A DNA stretch of 10,604 nt from Mailhella sp. (GCA_020024815.1 JAHHTE010000059.1:1-10604); one strand, 5' to 3'; counted from the first letter of the stretch, positions 1 through 7,598 are shown. Notes: generated by a model not told the origin, from the letters alone. A program made the numbers and translations.

Positions 1-507
1 CGATACAAGAATAAAATAGTTTTTTATATAGTGTTATATGTAAAAAAAAATTTAGTTTCTGAAAGTGCGTTGCTAAGTAATTTGTTGAAAGAATACAAGA
101 TAAGGAAGGATTGTTTAGGTTTTAAATGAGAGCTATTGATAGCAGCAGTAGTGTATAAAAAATAAGTATTCATAATTATGTGTTATTTTTATTTGTAGTT
201 TCTTATTTTGTAACAGCCAAAAGTGGGGGAGAAGTAAGGGAAGTTTTTTTTTCTTTAGTTTATTTTTTTATTGGGGATAAAGTGTGAGGGACTTTATACT
301 GTATAATAATATGTAATATTATAAAAAAATTTTAAACTAAATAAAATATGATTTATCGGGAAGCACATTTTCTTAGATGATGTTAACACTATTATAATAG
401 TAATGTTATTTTTTATAATATTTTTCTATGAGATATAGAAAATAATACTATGTTATAATTAATGATTTTTTATTGAATTAATAGAATAAAAAAAATATTT
501 TTTTTAC
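1..507. other. AT-rich non-coding region, no recognisable gene
   Basis: This stretch has no open reading frame of useful length on either strand and nothing I recognise as an RNA gene. It holds many A and T homopolymer runs. Two short inverted repeats are visible: 7-bp arms at 277-283 and 291-297 (ATAAAGT/ACTTTAT), and 8-bp arms at 422-429 and 435-442 (TTTTCTAT/ATAGAAAA) around a 5-nt loop. Neither is followed by a convincing T-tail on the + strand, so I do not call them terminators. The region may be ordinary intergenic DNA or a decayed gene; I cannot tell. Confidence 0.6.
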
Positions 508-536
508 TTGACAAAGTTCATAGTTCTATATATATT
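508..536 (+). promoter_or_regulatory. Sigma-70 type promoter of the tRNA gene
   Basis: A perfect -35 box TTGACA lies at 508-513 and a -10 box TATATT (5 of 6 matches to TATAAT) at 531-536, separated by exactly 17 bp. Transcription would start around 543, a few bases before the mature tRNA 5' end at 550. Box quality, spacing and position directly in front of a tRNA make this the best promoter in the window. Confidence 0.8.
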
Positions 537-549
537 ACTTTCGTGTTGA

Positions 550-626
<77 letters not shown>

Positions 627-658
627 AATTTATGTATATAAATATTCTTTATACGATA

Positions 659-689
659 AGCTCTCTGAGAGATTCAGGGAGCTTTTTTT
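659..689 (+). terminator. Intrinsic terminator after tRNA-fMet
   Basis: Arms AGCTCTCTGA (659-668) and TCAGGGAGCT (674-683) pair over 10 bp with one G-U wobble around a 5-nt loop, followed by a T-run to 689. This separates the tRNA transcript from the methyltransferase operon. Confidence 0.85.
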
Positions 690-937
690 ATGTCCTATGC
701 ACAAGGTAAAAAAATTTATATATCTTCATCTTACTCATTAAGTTTAGAACAAAACAATTTTTCTTTTACGTCAAAACTCACTTCTTTTTTTTTAAAGTAA
801 AAAACTTTGTTTGATAAAAATTATTATAAAAATTATTTGAGAAAAGTATTACAAATTAGTCTCTGCTATATTTTTTAGAAAATTACTGTGATATTGATAA
901 ATAAAACTAATTCAGAACCTTAAAAGGAGATTCTATT
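690..937 (+). promoter_or_regulatory. Leader/promoter region of the methyltransferase operon
   Basis: These 248 bp contain no gene and must hold the operon promoter, because the preceding terminator isolates the tRNA. The best candidate I see is an extended -10 element TGCTATATT at 864-872; it has no good -35 at 17 bp, so the call is weak. Another option is TTGATA at 811-816 with a poor -10 about 17 bp downstream. I see no GG-N10-GC sigma-54 signature and no clear operator palindrome; a 5-bp inverted repeat (AAAGT 794-798 / ACTTT 804-808) is too short to interpret. The ribosome binding site AAGGAG at 924-929 serves the first gene. Confidence 0.4.
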
Positions 938-2359
938 ATGTCATTATCACCTTTATGGCGGCTTTCTACCGATGATTTAGAAAAAATTCACAAGGCGACT
1001 TTATCAATTTTAGAAACAGAAGGAATTGAGTTTTTATCAGATAAAGTTATTGATGTTTTTAAAACTAATGGATTCAAGGTTGAAGATCATACTGTATATT
1101 TTACAGATGAACAAATTCAAAAAGCATTATCAACTTGTCCATCTTCCTTTACTATTCATGCACGTAATCCACAAAAAAACGTGGTAATGGGTGAAAGGGA
1201 AGCAGTATGTAGTCCAATATATGGACCTCCTTATGTTATTGATTTTGAAGGTAATTTAAGAAGAAGTACATTAGCTGATTATGAAACTTTGGTAAAATTA
1301 AATCATGTATTACCAAGTCAAAATTTAACTGGGTTTATTTTATGTGATCCTAGTGATGTTCCAGCTGATAACGCTCATAAATATATGTTATATTCTGCTA
1401 TGACATTATCTGATCAACCTTTTATGGGTAGTCCGACTAAAGGAGCTCAAGGTGTGGAAGATATGATGCAAATGGCAGAGATTTTATTTGCAAAGGATCG
1501 TGAATATTTAAAAGATCATCCATTTAGTATTTCATTGATTAATAGTTTAACACCACTTCGTTATGAATGTCATGCAGCAGAAGCGTTAATGGAATTTGCT
1601 AAAAATAAACAACCTATGCTTATTGCTTCTCTTGTTACAGGTGGAGCAACTGGACCTATTACATTAGCTGGTATTTTAGTTGTTCAAAATGCAGAAATTT
1701 TAGCAGGTATTGTTCTTTCACAATTAGTAAATCCAGGAACTCCTATTGTATATGGTTGTGCATCAGGGGTAATGGATATGCGTACAGTAATTGTTGCTTT
1801 GGGTGCGCCTGAATTTTCAAAAATTATGCGTGCAGGTGTGCAACTTGGACATTGGTATGGTTTACCTTGTCGTGGTGGTGGTTGTTTAACAGAATCTTGT
1901 GATATTGATGCTCAAGCAGGTTATGAGTCTATGGGATCAATGTTAACAGCAACGGAATTAGGTGTTGATTTTGTTCAACATAGTATAGGTTGTGTTGCTT
2001 CTTATATGGGTGCTTCATTTACAAAATTTATCTTAGATGATGAAATTATTATGCACTGTAAGAATCAAGCTCAAAAAATTGATTTATCTGATTCTGAAGA
2101 AGGTTTTGCTTTAGATCTTATTAGAGAAGTTGGAAAAGGTGGTGAATATTTAACTAATCTTCATACAGCAATGCATTGTAGAGATGGGTTTATTCCAGAG
2201 GTTGCTTATCGTGGTGGTTTAGAATCTTGGTTTGAAAATGGTAAACCTTCAATTAAAGATGAATATAAAAAGAAAGGTTTAGAATTTTTAGAAAGTTATA
2301 AAGAACCAACTCTTGATCCAGTTGTTAAAGATGCTTTGAAAAAGATTGTTGAGCAATAA
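938..2359 (+). CDS. MttB-family corrinoid methyltransferase, non-pyrrolysine type
   Basis: The 473-aa cytoplasmic protein belongs to the trimethylamine methyltransferase (MttB) superfamily. Seen: N-terminal helical region LEKIHKATLSILETEGIEF typical of the family, the core motif VMDMRT with GAPEF around residues 280-295, YGLPCRGGGC at 307-316, then DAQAGYESM, and DDEI near the C-terminal third. There is no in-frame TAG, so it is not a pyrrolysine enzyme; characterised non-Pyl members (MtgB, MtpB, MtcB) demethylate glycine betaine, proline betaine and carnitine. Inference: it transfers one methyl from a quaternary amine to the corrinoid protein encoded at 6228. The exact substrate cannot be read from sequence. 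C311, C316 and C321 are evenly spaced in the glycine-rich segment near where I would place the Pyl of MttB. The start has a strong AAGGAG 9 nt upstream. First gene of the operon. Confidence 0.93.
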   Translation: MSLSPLWRLSTDDLEKIHKATLSILETEGIEFLSDKVIDVFKTNGFKVEDHTVYFTDEQIQKALSTCPSSFTIHARNPQKNVVMGEREAVCSPIYGPPYVIDFEGNLRRSTLADYETLVKLNHVLPSQNLTGFILCDPSDVPADNAHKYMLYSAMTLSDQPFMGSPTKGAQGVEDMMQMAEILFAKDREYLKDHPFSISLINSLTPLRYECHAAEALMEFAKNKQPMLIASLVTGGATGPITLAGILVVQNAEILAGIVLSQLVNPGTPIVYGCASGVMDMRTVIVALGAPEFSKIMRAGVQLGHWYGLPCRGGGCLTESCDIDAQAGYESMGSMLTATELGVDFVQHSIGCVASYMGASFTKFILDDEIIMHCKNQAQKIDLSDSEEGFALDLIREVGKGGEYLTNLHTAMHCRDGFIPEVAYRGGLESWFENGKPSIKDEYKKKGLEFLESYKEPTLDPVVKDALKKIVEQ

Positions 2360-2363
2360 GGAG
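2358..2363 (+). promoter_or_regulatory. Ribosome binding site deciding the BCCT start
   Basis: AAGGAG overlaps the TAA stop of the methyltransferase gene and sits 6 nt before the ATG at 2370. A longer frame open from a TTG at 2346 has no such signal, and its start would lie inside the preceding gene upstream of this site. Confidence 0.85.
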
Positions 2364-2369
2364 CATTGT

Positions 2370-3935
2370 ATGTCAGAATTTCAGGAAAGAAAAGGTGTTG
2401 ATAAATCATTAGTTATCATCACATTAGTTGTTACAATTATGGCTTTTGTATGGTCTCTTATGGATTCACAAGAATTTATAAGTACTATGTTGTCAGCAAA
2501 AAATTATGTTACAGAAAAATTAGGTTGGTTTTTTCTTATTAGTGTATTTTTAATTGTTCCATTTTTATTTTATTTAGCTTTTAGTAAATATGGAGAAATG
2601 AAACTTGGTAAGGAAGATGATCAACCAGAATTTTCAACATTTAGTTGGGTTGCATTGCTTTTTGGTGCAGGATTAGGAACAGGGTATGTTTTTTGGCCTT
2701 TTGCTGAATCATTATGGCACTTTTATAAAACTCCATATTTAGCAGAATCAGGATCTCAAATGGCATATTTAGCATCAAAAGGTGCTACTATGATACATTG
2801 GGGTTATCATCAATGGGCGATTTATGCGTTAGTTGCTCTTGTTATTGCTTTTCCAGCTTTTAGAAAAAATAGACCTATGACAGTTGCAGGTGCATTTCAT
2901 GGAATTTTAGGTGATAAATGCTATACTTGTTTTTGGGGAAGATCAGCTGAAGCTTTGACAACAGTTACAGCTATTTGGGGTGCAGCAGCAGCGAATAGTT
3001 TAGGTTTAATGCTTTTTACAGTTGGATTAAAACAAATATTTGGAATAGAAGTAGATATAATGGGCAATGCTATTATTATGTTTGCCATTATTCTTTCTTA
3101 TACGTTAGCAGCATATTCTGGTTTGCACAAAGGTATTAAATTTATTGGTGATTGGAATGCTTATTTAGCAATAGCATTATTTCTTTTCATTTTATTTTGG
3201 GGACCAACATCACATTTATTAGATGGTATGGTTGAAACAATAGGACAATATTTCAATTATTATTTTACGATGTCTTTATTCGCAGATAGCCAAAATCTTT
3301 CAGAAGGTTGGCATAGAGATTGGACTATTTTCTATTGGTTATGGAATACTTCTTGGGCTCCTTTTGTTGGTGGTTTTATTGCTCGTATTTCACGTGGTAG
3401 AACTATTAAACAATTTTTACTTGGTGTATTGATTATTCCTGTGTGTGTTTCTTTTGCATGGTTTGGTGTATTGACAACTGCAACACAATATGTAGATGCA
3501 AATCAACTTATTAATGTATGGGAACAAGTACAACAAAATCCAGCTAATGGACCTTATGCTGTAACATCTGCTTTTGGTGGTGGTGTTATTGTGCATGTCA
3601 TTATTTTCCTTAGTGTTGCAGGATTTTTAATTACATCTGCAGATGCAGCAGCATTTTTCGTAGCAATTCAAACAAGTTATGGTTGCTTAGAACCTAAAAA
3701 GTATCTTATTTTAGTGTGGGGACTTGCAATTGGTGCTGTTTCAATAGTTTTATTAAATACTAATGGTATTGATGGGGTAAAATTTGCTGGTGTTCTTGCA
3801 GGTGTTCCATTCTTATTGATGATTTGGGTAATGTGGTATTCTTTCTGGAAAACATTAAATGAAGAGTATGCTGTTCATAAAGCTAAAAAAGAAGAAGAAT
3901 ACTTAGTATATCTTAAAAATAAATTATTAGGATAG
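2370..3935 (+). CDS. BCCT-family quaternary amine transporter
   Basis: A 521-aa inner-membrane carrier with about 12 hydrophobic segments. Family signatures: glycine-rich GAGLGTG at residues 99-105 in TM3, HWGYHQWAIY in TM4, and the highly conserved WAPFVGGFIARISRGRT in and after TM8. Known BCCT carriers (BetP, OpuD, CaiT) move betaine, choline, carnitine or related compounds. TSAD at 422-425 keeps the Thr-Ser pair that forms a sodium site in BetP, and the TM7-entry segment GDWNAYLA has Asn where I recall CaiT having a sodium-replacing Arg; this suggests Na+-driven uptake rather than CaiT-like exchange (inference from memory). Being second in a demethylation operon, it most likely imports the methyltransferase substrate as a carbon/energy source. 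I chose the ATG with AAGGAG rather than the TTG at 2346. The stop is TAG, inside the next gene's ribosome binding site. Confidence 0.93.
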   Translation: MSEFQERKGVDKSLVIITLVVTIMAFVWSLMDSQEFISTMLSAKNYVTEKLGWFFLISVFLIVPFLFYLAFSKYGEMKLGKEDDQPEFSTFSWVALLFGAGLGTGYVFWPFAESLWHFYKTPYLAESGSQMAYLASKGATMIHWGYHQWAIYALVALVIAFPAFRKNRPMTVAGAFHGILGDKCYTCFWGRSAEALTTVTAIWGAAAANSLGLMLFTVGLKQIFGIEVDIMGNAIIMFAIILSYTLAAYSGLHKGIKFIGDWNAYLAIALFLFILFWGPTSHLLDGMVETIGQYFNYYFTMSLFADSQNLSEGWHRDWTIFYWLWNTSWAPFVGGFIARISRGRTIKQFLLGVLIIPVCVSFAWFGVLTTATQYVDANQLINVWEQVQQNPANGPYAVTSAFGGGVIVHVIIFLSVAGFLITSADAAAFFVAIQTSYGCLEPKKYLILVWGLAIGAVSIVLLNTNGIDGVKFAGVLAGVPFLLMIWVMWYSFWKTLNEEYAVHKAKKEEEYLVYLKNKLLG

Positions 3936-3944
3936 GAGAGATAT

Positions 3945-5297
3945 ATGAAAGGTAAAGAATTGATTTTTAAAGTATTGCAAGGTGAAAAAGTAGAAAGAAC
4001 TCCATGGGTACCTTATACTGGAGCACAAATTGCAAATTTAAAAGGATACACTGCAGAAGAAATGTTCCGTGATGGAAATAAATTACTTGAGTGTTGTCTT
4101 GAAGCTGAATCACAATATTCACCTGATGGTATGACTCCAATGTTTGATCTTCAAGTAGAAGCAGAAATATTAGGTTGTGAATTAACTTGGTATAAAAATA
4201 CTCCTCCAACTGTTAGCTCTCACCCTTTAATGAATGAATTTGTTATACCAACAAAGAAAATAGCAAAAGATGAAGGTAGAATTCCTTTAATTTGTGATAC
4301 AATGAGAAAGTTTAAACAGGCAAAACCTGAAATTGCTATGTATGGTTTGATTTGTGGACCATTTACATTAGCTTCTCATTTACGTGGAACAAATATTTTT
4401 ATGGATATGTATGATGATGAAGATAAGGTAAAAGAGCTTATTAATTATTGTACAGAAGTTGTGCTTGATGTTGCACAATATTACATAGAAGCTGGTTGTG
4501 ATATTATTGCACCTGTTGATCCACTTGTTTCACAAATTTCACCAGATATGTTTGAAACATTTTTAGAAGCACCATATACAAAGATTTTTGAAACTCTTAA
4601 AGCTCAACATGTTTATTCTTCTTTCTTTGTATGCGGTGATGTAACAAGAAATATTGAACCTATGTGCAAAACAAAACCTGATGCAATAGGTATTGATGAA
4701 AATGTGGATATTGTTGAAGCAAAGAAAATAACTGATGCATATCAAGTTACAATTTCAGGTAATTTACAACTTACTATAACTATGCTTATGGGAACACAGC
4801 AAGATAACCAAAAAGCAGCTATTGAGTTAATGGATAAAATGGGAACACAACGTTTTATTTTAGCTCCTGGTTGCGATATTCCATTTGATGTGCCAGTAGC
4901 AAATGTAATAGGTATTGGTCAAGCAGTACAAAATAAAGAAATGGTAAAGAAAGCTCTTGAAAATTATGTAAAAACTGATGAGTTACCAGAAATTACTTTA
5001 CCAGATTATAAAAACCTTGATTATGTTCTTGTTGAATGTGCAACTATTGATGCGCAAACTTGTGCTGCTTGCACATATACAGTATCAGCAGCTAAAAAAG
5101 CAGCAGAGAAATTTGGTGATAAAGTAAAAGTTGTAGAACGTTCAATAATGACAAAAGAAAATTTAGCTTTTGTTGTAAAAGTTGGATTAAAAAATTTACC
5201 AGCAATTTGCATTGATGGAGAAATTCGTCATATTTCTTTAATTCCACCTGTTGAAGAATTGGAAAAAGAATATGAAGAAGCATTGAAAAATAAATAA
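3945..5297 (+). CDS. MtaA/MtbA (UroD-family) methyltransferase fused to a thioredoxin-like domain
   Basis: The 450-aa protein has two parts. Residues 1 to about 345 form a uroporphyrinogen-decarboxylase-type barrel of the MtaA/MtbA/CmuA group, which transfers methyl from a methyl-corrinoid protein to a thiol (coenzyme M) or tetrahydrofolate. Two of the expected zinc ligands are visible: C230 in FVCGDVT and C310 in PGCDIP. The His of the usual H-x-C motif is Phe228 here. Residues about 357-445 look like a thioredoxin fold: a beta strand, then C373-A-A-C376, a long helix, and LPAICIDG with Pro419 at the cis-Pro position. That extra domain is absent from the roughly 340-aa MtaA/MtbA proteins. 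The gene lies 9 nt after the transporter with AGGAG in front, so it is translated with it. Inferred role: second methyl transfer, acceptor unknown. Confidence 0.88.
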   Translation: MKGKELIFKVLQGEKVERTPWVPYTGAQIANLKGYTAEEMFRDGNKLLECCLEAESQYSPDGMTPMFDLQVEAEILGCELTWYKNTPPTVSSHPLMNEFVIPTKKIAKDEGRIPLICDTMRKFKQAKPEIAMYGLICGPFTLASHLRGTNIFMDMYDDEDKVKELINYCTEVVLDVAQYYIEAGCDIIAPVDPLVSQISPDMFETFLEAPYTKIFETLKAQHVYSSFFVCGDVTRNIEPMCKTKPDAIGIDENVDIVEAKKITDAYQVTISGNLQLTITMLMGTQQDNQKAAIELMDKMGTQRFILAPGCDIPFDVPVANVIGIGQAVQNKEMVKKALENYVKTDELPEITLPDYKNLDYVLVECATIDAQTCAACTYTVSAAKKAAEKFGDKVKVVERSIMTKENLAFVVKVGLKNLPAICIDGEIRHISLIPPVEELEKEYEEALKNK

Positions 5298-5309
5298 TAA
5301 CATAAATAA

Positions 5310-5334
5310 GGGGGTATCTATTTTGATATCCCCC
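5310..5334 (+). promoter_or_regulatory. Intercistronic hairpin without T-tail
   Basis: GGGGGTATC (5310-5318) pairs with GATA-T-CCCCC (5325-5334) with a single bulged T, around a 6-nt loop. The stem is strong for so AT-rich a region, but is followed by ATAGAATTAATG rather than a T-run, so it is not a classical terminator. It lies between the stop at 5297 and the start at 5348, where it could protect the 3' end of the upstream message or lower translation of the GTPase gene, whose start has no clear ribosome binding site. Confidence 0.7.
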
Positions 5335-5347
5335 ATAGAATTAATGT

Positions 5348-6256
5348 ATGAAAAAAGAATTAATAATTTTATCAGGTTTTTTAGGAAGTGGAAAAACAAC
5401 AATTTTACTTTCCTTATTAGCAAAAAATGTAGGAAAAAAAATTGCTGTTATTGTGAATGATTTTGGACAAACAGCAGTAGATGCAACTATTTTAGAAAAA
5501 GAACAAGTTCGCGAAAAAATTTATGAAATAGGTGGTGGTTCTGTTTTTTGTTCTTGTTTATCTGAAACTTTGGTAAAAACTCTTTTTGCTATTGCAAAAG
5601 AAGATTTTGATTTAGTTATTTTAGAAGCTTCTGGAATGTCTGATCCCTCTATTATTAATTCTATGTTATCATTAGCAAAATTAGATAGATATTTTAAACA
5701 TAGTCTTACACTTTGTACTTTTGATGCTATTAAAAGTTTAAAATTAGCTAAAGTGTTGCTTGTTATTGAAAGACAATTAGTATCTGCAAATATTGTTATT
5801 CTGACAAAAGCAGATAAATATCCTGAAGAAGAACTAAATATTGCAATTAAATTTATTCAAGAAAAAGAACCTGCTGTACCTATTATAAAAAGTTATAATG
5901 GAGAATTTTCATTAGATAATATTTCTTGTCGTTTTGATTTACCATATTTTAGTATGGGATTAAATAAACCAGATAATAGGTTGGATTCTTTTGAATTAGA
6001 GGAAGTTTCTTATACTCTTGATGAACTTCTTCAAAAATTTCAAGATAATAATATATTACGAGTTAAAGGATATATTAAAACAAGTGATGGAATATGGTTT
6101 ATTTCTGATACAGGTACAGATTTTTATAAAGAAAAAAGTACAGAAATAAAAGTTCCTCTTACAATTATTTGTATGCAAGGAACAGCAAATTATATAAAAA
6201 AATCATTAAGTTATAACGGAGGTTGTTATGAGCGAAGTATTAAATCAAATTTCTGA
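5348..6256 (+). CDS. CobW/COG0523-family GTPase
   Basis: A 302-aa cytoplasmic P-loop GTPase of the CobW/HypB-like G3E class, whose members insert metals or assist cobalamin enzymes. Seen: Walker A GFLGSGKT at 10-17, NDFG at about 37-40, the metal-motif region GGSVFCSC at 63-70, EASGMSDP as the Walker B/switch area, and TKAD at 153-156 in place of the usual NKxD guanine-specificity motif. The canonical C-x-C-C is reduced to C68-S-C70. A CobW C-terminal-like domain follows from about residue 215. The start codon directly precedes the first beta strand, so the N terminus is as expected, but I see no Shine-Dalgarno sequence. The gene overlaps the corrinoid-protein gene by 29 nt. Inferred role: a cobalt/corrinoid or zinc chaperone for this methyltransferase system. 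Confidence 0.88.
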   Translation: MKKELIILSGFLGSGKTTILLSLLAKNVGKKIAVIVNDFGQTAVDATILEKEQVREKIYEIGGGSVFCSCLSETLVKTLFAIAKEDFDLVILEASGMSDPSIINSMLSLAKLDRYFKHSLTLCTFDAIKSLKLAKVLLVIERQLVSANIVILTKADKYPEEELNIAIKFIQEKEPAVPIIKSYNGEFSLDNISCRFDLPYFSMGLNKPDNRLDSFELEEVSYTLDELLQKFQDNNILRVKGYIKTSDGIWFISDTGTDFYKEKSTEIKVPLTIICMQGTANYIKKSLSYNGGCYERSIKSNF

Positions 6257-6875
6257 AATGTTGCAAAAAGGAAAAATGAAAGATGTTGCAGCATTAACCC
6301 AACAAGCTCTTGATGAAGGCATTGATGCTCTTATAATTTTAAATGAAGGTCTTATGCCTGGTATGGACGTAATTGGTGATAAATTTAAACGTAATGCTAT
6401 TTTTATTCCAGAAGTTCTTATTGCCGCTCGAGCTATGGCAGCAGGAACAGATATTTTACGTCCTCTTTTATCTGCTGGTTCTGAAACACAAAAAGGTACT
6501 GTTATTTTAGGAACAATTAAAGATGATTTACATGATATTGGTAAAAATCTTGTTCGTATGATGATGGAAAGTAAGGGTTTAAATGTTATTGATTTAGGAA
6601 CAAATGTTCAACCACAAAAATTTGTTGATATGGCTATTGAACATAATGCAGATATTATTGCTTGTTCTGCTTTGCTTACAACAACAATGGTTTATATTAA
6701 AGATGTTGTAGAAGCGGTTAAAGCTAGTCCTATTGCTGATAAGGTAAAAATAATGATTGGTGGAGCACCAATTAACCAAAGTTTTTGTGATTCTGTTGGA
6801 GCTGATTATTATACACCAGATGCTCCAACTGCGGCACAAACAGCTCTTGCTATTTGTGAAAATATGCATGTATAA
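6228..6875 (+). CDS. MttC-type corrinoid methyl carrier protein
   Basis: The 215-aa protein has the standard layout of the small corrinoid proteins MttC/MtbC/MtaC. An N-terminal helical cap covers residues about 1-85. The cobalamin domain contains D100-L-H102-D-I-G105, whose His is the lower axial cobalt ligand, then S147-A-L and the G178-G179 motif that wrap the nucleotide tail. It shuttles the methyl group between the MttB-family enzyme and the UroD-family enzyme encoded upstream. The start lies inside the end of the GTPase gene, with a strong CGGAGG at 6217-6222, so it is translated independently and probably well. It is followed by an intrinsic terminator, as expected for a carrier needed in quantity. 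Confidence 0.95.
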   Translation: MSEVLNQISEMLQKGKMKDVAALTQQALDEGIDALIILNEGLMPGMDVIGDKFKRNAIFIPEVLIAARAMAAGTDILRPLLSAGSETQKGTVILGTIKDDLHDIGKNLVRMMMESKGLNVIDLGTNVQPQKFVDMAIEHNADIIACSALLTTTMVYIKDVVEAVKASPIADKVKIMIGGAPINQSFCDSVGADYYTPDAPTAAQTALAICENMHV

Positions 6876-6883
6876 TTTCTTAT

Positions 6884-6907
6884 GGCAGACTTTATGTCTG
6901 CCTTTTT
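6884..6907 (+). terminator. Intra-operon intrinsic terminator
   Basis: GGCAGAC (6884-6890) and GTCTGCC (6896-6902) form a perfect 7-bp stem with loop TTTAT, followed by five T (6903-6907). It lies 10 nt before the next start codon. No promoter is evident between it and the downstream gene, so the three downstream genes probably depend on readthrough. Confidence 0.85.
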
Positions 6908-6917
6908 GGTATAAAAT

Positions 6918-7598
6918 ATGTATATAATAGCTTGTAAAGTTTTTTATTATGAAATTCAATATGTAATAAAAAAACTTAATATTAATCCACATATTATTTT
7001 TTTAGAACAATTTTTACATGACAATCCTGAACAATTAACAATAGAATTACAAAAAACTATTGATGAATTAGAATTGCAAGGGGTTACAGAAATTTATTTG
7101 TGTTATGGTTTATGTGGGCGTGGTATTGCAAAAGTTCGCACTAGAAAAGCAACAATAATAATGCCAAAAGTTCATGATTGTATAAGTCTTTTTATGGGAG
7201 AAATATTAGAAAAAGAAAAAAATATTTTTTGGCTTACAAAAGGTTGGATGGAATATTCACAATTACCTTTTTTAAAATATAAGGAAAAACGTTTTTTAGA
7301 GTATAAAAAAAAATACGGTGAAGATAATGCAAGCTATTTAATGTCTCTTGAAGATACTTGGTTAAGTGAATATCAATCAGCAAAATTAATTTATTGGGAT
7401 CATGTAGGAGAATTGAAGGAATTAGAAGAATCTGCAAAATATATAGCAGAGAAAGCTAATTTACCGTATTCAAATATAAAAGGAAACGAAAAATTTTTAT
7501 TTGATTTATTAGCAGGTGTTTTTGATAAAAGATTTATAAAAATTCCACCAGGAAATTATATTGATATTAATGGAGATGGTGAAATAATTATTTTTTAG
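6918..7598 (+). CDS. DUF1638 domain protein
   Basis: The 226-aa soluble protein matches the DUF1638 pattern as I remember it: a short N-terminal beta strand with ACK, then a helix and ELQKTIDELE, then YGLCGRG (C66), KVHDCI (H86, C88) and TKGWMEY. Conserved Cys and His suggest metal binding or catalysis, but no function is established for the family to my knowledge. DUF1638 genes are recurrent neighbours of MttB/MttC-type methyltransferase genes (general knowledge, not checked here), which supports a helper role in corrinoid methyl transfer. The start at 6918 lies 10 nt after an internal terminator and lacks a Shine-Dalgarno sequence, so expression should be low. The stop is TAG, fused to the ribosome binding site of the next gene. 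Confidence 0.82.
   Translation: MYIIACKVFYYEIQYVIKKLNINPHIIFLEQFLHDNPEQLTIELQKTIDELELQGVTEIYLCYGLCGRGIAKVRTRKATIIMPKVHDCISLFMGEILEKEKNIFWLTKGWMEYSQLPFLKYKEKRFLEYKKKYGEDNASYLMSLEDTWLSEYQSAKLIYWDHVGELKELEESAKYIAEKANLPYSNIKGNEKFLFDLLAGVFDKRFIKIPPGNYIDINGDGEIIIF

Noticed and set aside
277..297. 7-bp inverted repeat as a terminator of an upstream gene
   Set aside because: No T-run follows on the + strand, and no gene is recognisable upstream.
690..937. Sigma-54 promoter or riboswitch in the operon leader
   Set aside because: No GG-N10-GC element and no B12-box-like or other conserved aptamer sequence is visible; the region is very AT-rich with only weak pairing.
938..2359. Pyrrolysine-containing trimethylamine methyltransferase
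   Set aside because: The reading frame is full length with no internal TAG, and TAG serves as an ordinary-looking stop in two neighbouring genes; no tRNA-Pyl or pyl gene is in the window.
2346..2369. TTG start giving an 8-residue longer transporter
   Set aside because: It lies inside the preceding gene and has no ribosome binding site, whereas ATG at 2370 follows AAGGAG at good spacing.
3967..5423. Several 60-80 codon minus-strand open frames
   Set aside because: They are antisense to well-supported genes, have low-complexity Leu/Phe/Ile-rich translations, and lack ribosome binding sites.
6594..6992. 132-codon minus-strand open frame
   Set aside because: It is antisense to the corrinoid-protein gene and runs across its terminator; the Asn/Ser/Ile/Cys-rich translation reflects AT-rich composition.
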